In this document: positions 1-7,011 of the stretch, in pieces
Layout of the letters: the number at the start of each line of letters is the position of its first letter
How positions within the stretch are numbered: position 1 is the first letter of the stretch
Origin: Intestinibacillus massiliensis
GTDB lineage: Bacteria; Bacillota; Clostridia; Oscillospirales; Butyricicoccaceae
Length of the DNA: 64,000 nucleotides
NCBI GenBank assembly: GCA_029267335.1
Contig: JAJUJC010000004.1
Span: 62,001 to 126,000, forward strand
Direction of reading: 5' to 3'
Position numbers and translations under genes: made by a program
The notes under the pieces: model-generated
Databases searched by the model: none
What the model was told of the DNA's origin: nothing
What the model saw: only the letters and a program-made list of their open reading frames with translations

Positions 1-191
1 TCGATTTCGGCGCTTTTGTCGACATCGGCGTGCATCAGGACGGTTTGGTGCATATTTCCGAACTTGCCACACGCCGTGTGCGTCACCCCTCCGAGGTGGT
101 GCAGGTCGGTGATGTGGTCGACGTCATCGTGCTCGAGGTAGACGCCAAAAAGAAGCGTATCGCGTTGTCCATGAAACAAGCAAAACGCTGA
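1..191 (+). CDS. tex: Tex-like S1 RNA-binding protein, C-terminal end (partial)
   Basis: Only the last 62 codons are present (reading frame starts at base 3; stop TGA 189-191). The translation is one S1 domain beginning [19 protein letters not shown] and ending [10 protein letters not shown]. This is the characteristic C-terminal S1 module of the Tex/YhgF family, cytoplasmic nucleic-acid-binding proteins linked to transcription and RNA handling. The FGAFVDIG and DGLVHIS strands carry the usual RNA-facing aromatic and basic positions. The stop codon lies inside the left arm of an inverted repeat whose right arm contains the stop of the convergent LacI gene. Another S1-domain protein is possible, but the [11 protein letters not shown] wording is very Tex-like. 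Confidence 0.8.
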   Translation, partial: DFGAFVDIGVHQDGLVHISELATRRVRHPSEVVQVGDVVDVIVLEVDAKKKRIALSMKQAKR

Positions 192-256
192 GCATGCTCA
201 TAAAAAGCCGCGGCTCTATCTCAGAGTCGCGGCTTGTTTTTTGAGCATGCTCAGCG
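186..256. terminator. bidirectional terminator inside a nested inverted repeat
   Basis: Outer arms CGCTGAGCATGCTCA (186-200) and TGAGCATGCTCAGCG (242-256) are exact reverse complements. An inner GC-rich stem (about 206-217 with 221-234) is followed by T6 on the plus strand and flanked by A5 for the minus strand. Both convergent stop codons (tex at 189-191, lacI at 251-253) sit in the outer arms. It should terminate both genes. Confidence 0.85.
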
Positions 257-1273
257 TGCGCGGCACGAGTGCCGCTCAATAAGCGTGGGCGGGACAAGGC
301 ACTTGTGGTATTGCTGCTGTTCGGGCTGCGCGATGGTGTCGAGCAGGATGCGCACGGCGGTGTCCGCAAGCAGTGCCTTGCGTTGGTCGATCGTCGAGAG
401 CGTGATACGCGGCAGCGCGGAATAGCTGATGTTGTCAAAGCCGAGCAGCGACAGCTCCCCCGGAATGGACACGCCGCACTCCTCCGCCGCTTGCATCAGA
501 CCGAGCGCGAGCGTATCGGTCGCCGCAAAGATCGCAGTATAGTCGCGTGTTTGTGCGAAAAGCTGCTTCCCTAGCTCGTAGCCGTGCTCGATGCTTGAAC
601 TGCCGCCCGGGTTCTCCGCAATTTTCGCACATAACCCCGCGTGCTCCATCGCGTCGCGGTAGCCCTGTGCACGAAGCTGATGTGTGATGCTGTTCGGTCG
701 TACGCCTGCATAGAGGATCTCGGTATGCCCGAGCCGCTGCAAGTATTCCGTCCCCATGCGTCCACCCGCACGGTTGTCAATGGAGACCGTACCCAGTCGG
801 TCGGCTTCGGGCGTGCCGCCCGTCACCGCGTCTCCCAACAGCACCGTTGGGATCGTACGCAGGTAGCGCGAAGCCCAGTCACACGCTTCGTTGCGCGAAT
901 TGGCGAGGATGATGCCGTCGACCTGATGCCCGACCAGAAAATCAAACAACTCGTCCACATGCGCATCCTCATAGCCGCTGTTGCACAGCATGACGTTATA
1001 GCCCCGTTCGCGGGCGGAACGTTCGATGCCGAACGCGATCTCGGCATAATAGGGGTTTGTCACCTCGGGGATGATGAGTCCGATGACGTTTGTTTTGTTG
1101 CAAATCAAGCTGCGTGCGAGCGTGTTGGCGCGATAGCCTTCCCGCCGGCAGATCTCGACGATACGGATGCGCGTTTCCTCACTGATCTCCGGCGAGCCGC
1201 TCAGCGCACGCGACACGGTGGCATAGGATACCCCCGCGATCTTTGCGATGTCTTTGATCGTCACTCTGCGCAT
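251..1273 (-). CDS. LacI family transcriptional regulator
   Basis: A 340-residue DNA-binding sugar-responsive repressor, inferred from the N-terminal LacI helix-turn-helix (VTIKDIAKIAGVSYATVS, about residues 4-21), the hinge region and a periplasmic-binding-protein-like effector domain (about 58-340). The chosen ATG (1271-1273) has AAAGGAG ten bases upstream; a longer frame to 1324 lacks a ribosome site and precedes the canonical LacI start. The upstream neighbour on the same strand is a PfkB kinase (stop at 1348) separated by a terminator hairpin, so the regulator probably has its own weak promoter. It likely controls the kinase or other sugar genes; the effector cannot be told from sequence. 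Confidence 0.9.
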   Translation of the reverse strand: MRRVTIKDIAKIAGVSYATVSRALSGSPEISEETRIRIVEICRREGYRANTLARSLICNKTNVIGLIIPEVTNPYYAEIAFGIERSARERGYNVMLCNSGYEDAHVDELFDFLVGHQVDGIILANSRNEACDWASRYLRTIPTVLLGDAVTGGTPEADRLGTVSIDNRAGGRMGTEYLQRLGHTEILYAGVRPNSITHQLRAQGYRDAMEHAGLCAKIAENPGGSSSIEHGYELGKQLFAQTRDYTAIFAATDTLALGLMQAAEECGVSIPGELSLLGFDNISYSALPRITLSTIDQRKALLADTAVRILLDTIAQPEQQQYHKCLVPPTLIERHSCRAR

Positions 1274-1310
1274 GGGTCTTTTGCTCCTTTCCACCGCACA
1301 CGCGGCGTCA

Positions 1311-1337
1311 AAAGAGTGCCGCAAAGCGGCACTCTTT
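1311..1337 (-). terminator. terminator of the PfkB kinase gene
   Basis: Read on the minus strand, the stem AAAGAGTGCCG / CGGCACTCTTT closes a 5-base loop and ends in a short T run. It lies between the kinase stop and the lacI start. Confidence 0.7.
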
Positions 1338-1347
1338 CTCAGAAAAC

Positions 1348-2229
1348 TTACTTGTAAAATTCGTCGATGTACGCAAGCACATCCGCGCGCGTGCCGCGGA
1401 ACGGACCGGGGGTCTCCATCTTGAGCGAAACGAGCGCGGTCGCATAGAGCAGCGCATCGGGGATGGAGGCATGCAGACGCTCCGTCAGGTAACCGGCAAA
1501 CGTCGTGTCGCCGCGTCCCGTGCGTCCGGACAGGTTGCGCGCCTTGATTGGGCAGGTGTAGAACTCCTTGCCGTCATAGATCATGACCTCGGTGTTGTGG
1601 GTGATCATAATTTCCTTTGCGCCCCACGCGGAAAGCTGCATCGCGGCAAGACGGCGATCCGCCACCCCGGTCAGAATCTCCGCCTCAGCGGTATCGGTCT
1701 TGAGGAAATCAACATGGGGCAGATAGGTCTGCTTGTCCGCCCAATCATGGAACATCATGCTCTTGTCGTCCTCGACATGACGCAGCAGGCACTGCACATC
1801 GACTGCGACCTTGCCCTTTTTGCCGACCGCGCGGAACAGCTCGCCGTCAAAATCGCCGTATACCAGACCGGCAAAGTGGTAGATCGAGGTCTCGACATCA
1901 GGCAGCTCGTCCGCCGTGAAGGGATCGCACTTGCCCATAGAGCGGCACTCGCGCCGCTCTTTATCTGCGGTAAAGTACTGGTTACGGATGGAGCAGGTCT
2001 GTGCCGACGGCTTCCAGAACACATCTGCGCCCGAGCCCTCAAACGTCTTGATCGGATCTGCATCCGCAGGGTTGAGCTTGGTAAAGATCGCCGTCTTGGC
2101 GCCGCTGCGCGCGGCTGCAAAGCCGGACTGCACAATCGCACCGCCTACCTCGCGACGCTCGTTGCCCTCATAATCAATGTTGTGATCGAGCGAGATCGGT
2201 CCAATGACCAAAGTATCATATTTTGCCAT
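1348..2229 (-). CDS. PfkB family carbohydrate kinase
   Basis: A 293-residue ribokinase-fold sugar or nucleoside kinase that transfers the ATP gamma-phosphate to a sugar hydroxyl in the cytoplasm. The C-terminal PfkB signature is visible as GRTGRGDTTFAGYL, with the catalytic base Asp241 in GRGD (238-241); a Gly-Gly pair at 29-30 fits the N-terminal PfkB signature (REVGGAIVQSGFAAARSG). The usual DTTGAGD is altered to GRTGRGD, placing it in a divergent subgroup, so the substrate is not assignable. Monocistronic, with its own promoter and terminator. The adjacent LacI regulator, on the same strand downstream, is the obvious candidate controller. Confidence 0.85.
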   Translation of the reverse strand: MAKYDTLVIGPISLDHNIDYEGNERREVGGAIVQSGFAAARSGAKTAIFTKLNPADADPIKTFEGSGADVFWKPSAQTCSIRNQYFTADKERRECRSMGKCDPFTADELPDVETSIYHFAGLVYGDFDGELFRAVGKKGKVAVDVQCLLRHVEDDKSMMFHDWADKQTYLPHVDFLKTDTAEAEILTGVADRRLAAMQLSAWGAKEIMITHNTEVMIYDGKEFYTCPIKARNLSGRTGRGDTTFAGYLTERLHASIPDALLYATALVSLKMETPGPFRGTRADVLAYIDEFYK

Positions 2230-2606
2230 AGGTGATAGCCTCTCTTTCTCTTTTTTGCCCTCAGTCTCTCTAGTTCATAGTTTGGCAGTTTTAGCGCGGT
2301 CTGTCAAGTGTACCGGTAGGTTTTTTGGGACGAAATCCGTGTGCAGTACGGCAGAAAAACCGTTTTTATTCCCTTTGTTTTCCATAATGGCGTCGTTTTG
2401 CGCGCTTATTTGCAGCTTTTTTCATGCAAACGTGTACGAAAACCCATTTTGCATGTCTGGTACCGTTTGTATTGCAAATTCATGCCCGTTTTTTTGGTAA
2501 TATTCACGATTTTGTCTGATTTCTATTTTCTTTTGCAAGTCACAGGTGTATAATGCTGCAATACAAAGAAAAGAGAATTCATGAAGAAAATTGGAGGAAG
2601 TACCCC
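2230..2606. other. intergenic region with divergent promoters
   Basis: This 377-base gap between the kinase (minus) and pyrophosphatase (plus) starts contains no credible gene. For the kinase a TTGACA (minus strand, 2302-2307) precedes a weak -10 near 2278-2284. Just outside that -35 is the palindrome TACCGGTA (2311-2318). For the pyrophosphatase a TATAAT (2549-2554) is present with a poor -35. The middle (2330-2540) is T-rich with no further recognised structure. Confidence 0.5.
2276..2307 (-). promoter_or_regulatory. candidate promoter of the PfkB kinase
   Basis: A perfect minus-strand -35 TTGACA at 2302-2307 is followed about 18 bases on by an AT-rich -10 region (AAACTATGAA) that matches consensus weakly. 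The palindrome TACCGGTA at 2311-2318 is a possible operator, not shown to bind anything. Confidence 0.4.
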
Positions 2607-3155
2607 ATGAACATTTGGCACGACATTGACCCGTCGCTCATCACACCGCAGCGGTTCACTTCGGTCATTGAAATCCCCGCGTACAGCAAGAAAAAGTACG
2701 AACTCGACAAGCACACCGGCCTACTGCGACTGGATCGCATTCTGCACACCTCGACGCACTATCCTGCAAATTACGGTTTCATCCCGCGCACCTACGCCGA
2801 CGACGGCGACCCGCTCGACGTGCTCGTGCTGTGCTCGGAATCGCTCGACCCCAAGATCATGGTCGACACCTATCCGATCGGCGGCATCCGTATGATGGAC
2901 GAGGACGACTGCGACGATAAGATCATTGCGATCGCATGCGGCGACCCGACGTGGAACTACTATCAGGAACTTGGCGATCTGCCGCCGCATATCATGGACG
3001 AGATCGCGCATTTCTTCGAGGTATACAAAGAATTGGAAGGCAAGCACACCGCGACGAGCGACTCCTACGACCGTGAGGAAGCGCTGCGCACGATCGTGCG
3101 CTGCATGGATCGCTATGAAGTCCACTTTTGCGGCAAACGTCCCGAACGCGACTGA
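2607..3155 (+). CDS. ppa: inorganic pyrophosphatase (family I)
   Basis: A 182-residue soluble enzyme that hydrolyses pyrophosphate to two phosphates, pulling biosynthetic reactions forward. The family I signature DGDPLD is at 66-71, preceded by conserved EIPAYSKKKYE (22-32), HYPANYGFIPRTY (51-63) and followed by DPKIMVDTYPIGGIRMMDE. Length matches the family (about 175-185). ATG 2607 was chosen because GGAGGAAG lies eight bases upstream; an in-frame extension to 2553 overlaps the -10 region. Monocistronic, TATAAT at 2549-2554 and a strong terminator after the stop. Confidence 0.95.
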   Translation: MNIWHDIDPSLITPQRFTSVIEIPAYSKKKYELDKHTGLLRLDRILHTSTHYPANYGFIPRTYADDGDPLDVLVLCSESLDPKIMVDTYPIGGIRMMDEDDCDDKIIAIACGDPTWNYYQELGDLPPHIMDEIAHFFEVYKELEGKHTATSDSYDREEALRTIVRCMDRYEVHFCGKRPERD

Positions 3156-3180
3156 GCCTGCTTTTTTCTAAAACACCTGC

Positions 3181-3226
3181 CCTCAGATGAGACAGCTTTT
3201 CCTTGCTGTGCTGTCTGAGGTTTTTT
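3181..3226 (+). terminator. terminator of ppa
   Basis: The arms CCTCAGA.GAGACAGC and GCTGTCTGAGG form a long stem, followed by T6 (3221-3226). Confidence 0.85.
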
Positions 3227-3252
3227 CATGCCCTCTGGGCGCACCGCACGGG

Positions 3253-3381
3253 TCAGCTCGCCCATGATGTTGCGCTGCGGCGCACGTTGACCGAGTTATA
3301 GTACCACTCGGCATAGGGATTGTTGCAGAACCAGTTTTGTTCTCCCTCGATCTCCCCGAGTGCGCAGGTCGGCGGTGCCCA
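3253..3381 (-). pseudogene. fragment, possibly the start of a glycoside hydrolase (GH29-like)
   Basis: In frame with the permease remnant but no longer resembling a permease, the last 43 codons read WFCNNPYAEWYYNS. This resembles N-terminal segments of some alpha-L-fucosidase-like (GH29) enzymes, which often sit in sugar ABC-transporter operons. The match is a short motif recognised by eye, so the family assignment is weak. There is no start, no continuation and no ribosome site. I read it as debris of a deleted carbohydrate-utilisation operon. Confidence 0.3.
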
Positions 3382-3655
3382 TGCCGGTGCAGAGATCAGT
3401 ACCATGTCTGCACAGACCATGTTCCAACTGCGATTGAACGTGCTGTAAAGACTGTAGACTGACATCGGCAGCGTCCACTTCGACGAGGAGTTGAGCAGAT
3501 ACATCGGATGCTGGAAGTCGTTCTGCACCCACATGAAGTTGAGGATGCCCGTCGTCGCCGTGACCGGCTTGAGCGGCGGGAAAATGATGCGGCGCAACAG
3601 CGCAAAGCCTGTGCGCCCGTCGATGATCGCCGCGTCCACCCGTACGAGCGAGGTT
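3382..3655 (-). pseudogene. remnant of a MalG-type sugar ABC-transporter permease
   Basis: The minus-strand translation contains the end of a carbohydrate ABC permease: VDAAIIDG (the EAA loop that docks on the ATPase), RRIIFPPLKPVTATTGILNF, NSSSKWTLPMSVYSL and NMVCADMVLISAP. In intact proteins the EAA loop is preceded by about 180 residues of membrane domain and followed by a final helix and the GMTAGAVKG-like tail. Both are missing. Homology stops abruptly at about 3655, next to a truncated AraC gene on the other strand, and at about 3382, where another fragment is joined. No function is expected. Confidence 0.75.
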
Positions 3656-3659
3656 CGTG

Positions 3660-3961
3660 AATCAACTATCGCACACTGTACCACCTGTTTGGTTACAACG
3701 AAAATATATTGCCAGTTTGTTTAAACCAGTTTGTTTAAACAGGAACTTCGCGTGTGTCCGTGCAAATATCTCACGGGGGTGCGCACGGAGGTCACCAAGC
3801 GGCTGCTGCGCGCACAGCCTGCCGCAATGCTCAAGGACGTTGCGCAGCAGGTCGGTTTTTCCGATCCGCTGTATTTCAGCCGGGTCTTTCGCGAAACGAC
3901 CGGCGTCAGCCCCAGCCTTTTCGCCAAAAACCGCGGACAACAGGAGGATTCCGAATCATGA
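3660..3961 (+). pseudogene. remnant of an AraC family regulator (C-terminal HTH domain)
   Basis: The intact part (3731-3961) translates as FKQEL...KYLTGVR...LLRAQPAAMLKDVAQQVGFSDPLYFSRVFRETTGVSPSLF, the second half of an AraC DNA-binding domain. Upstream, the first HTH can be followed in shifted frames (YHLFGYNEN at about 3678-3704, then YIASLFK), interrupted by a one-base shift near 3704 and a 14-bp tandem duplication at 3712-3739. The effector domain is absent. The stop codon overlaps the ATG of the YesL-like gene (ATGA), an arrangement typical of intact sugar ABC loci. Probably non-functional. Confidence 0.75.
3712..3739. repeat. 14-bp tandem duplication in the AraC remnant
   Basis: CCAGTTTGTTTAAA occurs twice back to back (3712-3725 and 3726-3739). 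One copy encodes the S-L-F-K of the AraC HTH; the second copy shifts the frame, which helps kill the gene. Confidence 0.95.
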
Positions 3962-4653
3962 AATTTTTTGACTTCTTTTACACGCGCGAGGGGCGCGGCA
4001 TCGACAAGGACGCACCCGTGAAAACCGGCATGGCGCTGTTCGCAGACATCGCCGCGCGCGACGGATGGGATATTCTCAAACTCACGGCAATGCTCTTCGT
4101 GTGCTCCATCCCGCTTGTGACCATCCCGCCCGCACTTGCCGCGTATCACGCTGCGCTCATGCGCATCGTGCGTGATCAGCCCGGTGATGCGATGCAGGAC
4201 TTCCGCTCCGGTTGGCGCAAAAACTGGAAGCAGGGGTATGCCTGCGGGCTGCCCGCACTGCTGCTCATTGGCGGTCTGTGCTTTGCAATGGCGTTTTATG
4301 CCGCGCACTTCGGCGGAGTCACGTCTCAGTTTCTGCTGTGCATCGCGCTGCTCGTCATCTGCGGCCTGGCATGGATCTATCTGTTCCCGCTGCTCACCAC
4401 GGTGTCGCTTCGTGCGCGCGATGTGTGTAAAAATGCGCTGCTGCTCGGCATCGGTCGAGCGCCCCGTTCCCTGGCGACGCTCCTCGGCTGCGCGCTGCTG
4501 TTTTTCGGTGCTGCGCTGCTGCCGCTCGGCTTTGACCTGCTCGGCTTCTTTGTTGCGACCGCTTTAAGCAGTCTTGTGTGCGATTTGGTTGCATGGGGGG
4601 ATATTCGTGCCTATGTGTTGCAGGATAGTGACAAAACCGAGGGAGAGGGTTGA
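3958..4653 (+). CDS. YesL-like (DUF624) membrane protein
   Basis: A 231-residue integral membrane protein with about five hydrophobic segments. The N-terminal MKFFDFFYTREGRGIDKD and the following LTAMLFVCSIPLVTIPPALAAYHAALMRIVRD are typical of the YesL/DUF624 family, found beside sugar ABC transporters and AraC/YesN regulators in Firmicutes; its biochemical role is unknown. ATG 3958 has AGGAGG nine bases upstream and overlaps the stop of the AraC remnant. The frame is intact, so it may outlive the wrecked operon, although no promoter of its own was seen. Its stop codon overlaps the -35 box of the next promoter. Confidence 0.8.
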   Translation: MKFFDFFYTREGRGIDKDAPVKTGMALFADIAARDGWDILKLTAMLFVCSIPLVTIPPALAAYHAALMRIVRDQPGDAMQDFRSGWRKNWKQGYACGLPALLLIGGLCFAMAFYAAHFGGVTSQFLLCIALLVICGLAWIYLFPLLTTVSLRARDVCKNALLLGIGRAPRSLATLLGCALLFFGAALLPLGFDLLGFFVATALSSLVCDLVAWGDIRAYVLQDSDKTEGEG

Positions 4654-4678
4654 CGGAAGCGACCCCAAGGTATATACT
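4650..4678 (+). promoter_or_regulatory. sigma-A promoter of the cobalamin riboswitch RNA
   Basis: TTGACG (4650-4655), a 17-base spacer and TATACT (4673-4678) form a near-consensus promoter. The predicted start is about 4685, just upstream of the aptamer. The -35 box includes the last base before, and all of, the upstream TGA stop. Confidence 0.75.
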
Positions 4679-4708
4679 TACAGTCAGCACAAGGCAATTT
4701 CATAGTGG

Positions 4709-4885
4709 TATTGAGGTGTCACACGCGTCGGCGCAGACCGTGTGGTGAAAAGGGAAGCAGGTGCAAATCCTGCGCTAAGCCGTAGCTGTGAGGGCGGAGC
4801 GGATTCCATGATGTCACTGAGGGTACAGCCCTTGGGAAGGCGGAATCACGCGTCGAAACCCGAGCCAGAAGACCTGCCTGAATAT
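4709..4885 (+). promoter_or_regulatory. cobalamin (B12) riboswitch aptamer without a downstream gene
   Basis: The conserved cobalamin elements occur in order: GTGGTGAAAAGGGAAG, GGTGCAAATCC, GCCGTAGCTGTGA, GTCACTG, GGGAAGGC and GAGCCAGAAGACCTGCC. A closing P1 can be drawn between TATTGAGG (about 4709-4716) and CCTGAATA (about 4877-4884). The family binds adenosyl- or methylcobalamin in nascent mRNA and normally controls B12 uptake, synthesis or B12-independent isozymes. Here it is followed by two terminators and then a gene with its own promoter, so no coding target is visible on this strand. See the finding on an autonomous RNA. Confidence 0.88.
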
Positions 4886-4949
4886 GACGCACAAGGAGCC
4901 TCTCCGGCCTTGAGAGGGTGCATGGTCTTTTCCTTTTGCACAGACCGTC

Positions 4950-4982
4950 AAACTGCACCTCAACGTAGAGATGCAGTTTTTT
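4950..4982 (+). terminator. first terminator after the cobalamin aptamer
   Basis: AAACTGCA pairs with TGCAGTTT, plus an inner CTC/GAG, with T6 at the 3' side. It may be the riboswitch expression platform or a constitutive end. Confidence 0.75.
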
Positions 4983-5025
4983 ATTTCCTTGCGCACATGA
5001 ACCCTGACCGTGTGCTTTCCCGCGC

Positions 5026-5068
5026 AGCCGGACAGAACCGTTCTCTACGGTTTTGTCCGGCTTTTTTT
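5026..5068 (+). terminator. second strong terminator
   Basis: AGCCGGACAGAACCG and CGGTTTTGTCCGGCT form a stem of about 14 base pairs followed by T7. It isolates the riboswitch RNA from the downstream gene. The stretch 5069-5227 shows no further feature. Confidence 0.9.
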
Positions 5069-5227
5069 GTGCGCTCCGCCGCGCGGCAGCGTGCGCCTCA
5101 TGGATACGGTCTTTTTTGTCCCGCTGCGTCGTATGGTACAACAGATACCACATCCGAAAAAAGGGGGGCATGCCCCGCCCTGCGCGAGAACGCCTATGGG
5201 ATTTATAGGAATGTAGCTGTTTTGTTG

Positions 5228-5256
5228 TTGTAATAGCACGGAAGAAACACTATAAT
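5228..5256 (+). promoter_or_regulatory. sigma-A promoter of the VanW/G5 gene
   Basis: TTGTAA (5228-5233), a 17-base spacer and TATAAT (5251-5256); predicted start near 5263. Confidence 0.7.
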
Positions 5257-5303
5257 AGCAATATATAGTGTGTTTTGGCACACAGGTTCAAAGGGGTATG
5301 TAT

Positions 5304-6968
5304 ATGAATGAATCAAACGAAGTTCGCGAGGCCGCGCGCACCGCACGCCGCAAGCGTGCAAGAGCGCGGCAGGCGGCTCTTCTGACAGGTGGACTGGTCG
5401 TCCTGCTGGCAGCAACGCTCGCAGGATACACGTTCTTATATAAGGACATCCATCCCGGTCTGCATGCAGGCGGAATCGCCATCGGCGGCATGGATCGTGC
5501 CGAGGCAGCACAGGCGATCGACAAAACCAGCTCCGGTATTTTTTCGGACGGCACGGCCATCGAGCTTTCCATCTACAACAAAACGTATCCGGTCGTGGTC
5601 GGTGAGGTCACAAAGGGCATGGACAGCCACACCACCGCGCAGGAAGCGTACAACTACACCCACACCGGCAATCCGTTCGTGCGCATGGGGCATGCGCTCA
5701 CCGCGCTCGTCACACGGCATGATATCCCGCTCACGATCGCGGTAGATCACAAAAAGCTTGTGACGCGGCTGGATGCGATCTCCGCAGAAGCACTGACCGA
5801 GCCTGTCGAGCCGTCGTGGAAGGTCGAGGGCGATACCCTGACGATCGACCGCGGCGCACCCGGCGTCGACTTTGACCGCAGCACGGTCGACGCGCAGGTC
5901 ACCGAGCACATCACGAACATGGACTTCAAACCGATCAAGGTCGAAGTCACGGAAAAGGCGCAATCCGCGATCGACCTCAACGCGATCAAGGCAAAGGTCG
6001 ACACCTTGCCCAAAAACGCGACCGTCGATAAGGCGGACGGCGAGACCGTACTCGATGCGGTCGACGGCATCGAAATGAACGTCCAGACCGCGCAAAAGGC
6101 GCTTGACGCGGCGGGTGCGAACGCGCGCACGATCTCCGTGCCGATCACACGCACACCGGCAAAGGTCAATGCACAGGCGCTGCGCGAGGTGCTTTTCCGC
6201 GATACGCTCGGCACTTCCAAGACCAATTTCAGCTCATCCAGCGCGTCGCGTGCCAACAATGTGCGCCTTGCGTCCGCTTACATCAACGGCACCATCCTCA
6301 ATCCCGGCGAGAGCTTTTCTTACAACGACATCGTGGGCGAGCGCACGACCGAACGCGGTTTTAAGCCCGCCGGAGCCTATGTTGCGGGTAAGCTAGTCGA
6401 CGAGGTCGGCGGCGGTGTCTGTCAGCCGTCCTCCACACTGTACATGGCCGTGCTGCGTTCCGATCTAAAGGTGACCGAACGCACAAACCACGGCTTCACA
6501 GTCGCGTATACGCCGCTTGGCGAGGATGCGACAGTATCTTATGGCTCACTTGACTTCCAGTTTAAAAACAGCACCGACTACCCGATCAAGCTGCTTGCAG
6601 ATTCCTCCGGCGGCACGCTGCGCATGACCATCATCGGCACGAAAACCTCCGACAAGACCGTCACGACCGACCGCGAGATCGTCGCGACCTATACACCCGA
6701 GACCATCGAGCAGAAGGATCCGACCCTGCCCGTCGGCACGACCGAGGTCAAGCAGCGCGGCCAAACCGGCTACAAGGTCGTCACCTACAAGGTCATCACG
6801 GAAAACGGTAAAACGACACGCGTGAAGATCGGCACTTCAACCTATAAGAAAAAGGATAAAATCGTGCTGGTCGGCACGAAAGCCGCGGCAGCCGCTCCGC
6901 AGGACAGCGCAAATGCAGCGGCGCAGACCGGCTCTGCCGCTGCCGATGCACCGAGCGATCCGGAATGA
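5304..6968 (+). CDS. VanW family protein with G5 domain, membrane-anchored
   Basis: A 554-residue exported protein. A basic N-terminus precedes one membrane segment (about 24-44), then two peptidoglycan-binding-4-like modules (about 60-290, e.g. GGMDRAEAA), a VanW domain (about 300-430, with LNPGESFSYNDIVGERT and GGGVCQPSSTLYMA), a G5-like domain (about 450-520) and an Ala/Ser/Pro-rich tail. The family is widespread in Firmicutes envelopes; VanW itself is an accessory vancomycin-locus protein of unknown activity, so a wall-associated role is inferred. ATG 5304 was preferred (AAAGGGG seven bases upstream) over ATG 5298, which sits too close to it. Followed 43 bases later by a membrane-protein gene, probably co-transcribed. 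Confidence 0.85.
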   Translation: MNESNEVREAARTARRKRARARQAALLTGGLVVLLAATLAGYTFLYKDIHPGLHAGGIAIGGMDRAEAAQAIDKTSSGIFSDGTAIELSIYNKTYPVVVGEVTKGMDSHTTAQEAYNYTHTGNPFVRMGHALTALVTRHDIPLTIAVDHKKLVTRLDAISAEALTEPVEPSWKVEGDTLTIDRGAPGVDFDRSTVDAQVTEHITNMDFKPIKVEVTEKAQSAIDLNAIKAKVDTLPKNATVDKADGETVLDAVDGIEMNVQTAQKALDAAGANARTISVPITRTPAKVNAQALREVLFRDTLGTSKTNFSSSSASRANNVRLASAYINGTILNPGESFSYNDIVGERTTERGFKPAGAYVAGKLVDEVGGGVCQPSSTLYMAVLRSDLKVTERTNHGFTVAYTPLGEDATVSYGSLDFQFKNSTDYPIKLLADSSGGTLRMTIIGTKTSDKTVTTDREIVATYTPETIEQKDPTLPVGTTEVKQRGQTGYKVVTYKVITENGKTTRVKIGTSTYKKKDKIVLVGTKAAAAAPQDSANAAAQTGSAAADAPSDPE

Positions 6969-7011
6969 TGACCGGATAATAGGATAAGGATTATGGATAA
7001 GGAGCACATGT

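Larger units (their letters stand above)
4685..5068 (+). ncRNA. predicted autonomous B12-sensing transcript
   Basis: The span from the predicted start of the riboswitch promoter to the second terminator is 300-385 nucleotides and contains no ORF with a ribosome site and family resemblance. After the aptamer come a small stem CCTCTC/GAGAGG (about 4898-4917) and terminators at 4950-4982 and 5026-5068. It is either a relic leader that lost its gene or a small regulatory RNA. Confidence 0.5.

Noticed and set aside
4742-5233. 163-codon open frame across the cobalamin riboswitch
   Set aside because: It overlaps the aptamer and both terminators and has no ribosome site; the conserved RNA explains the sequence.
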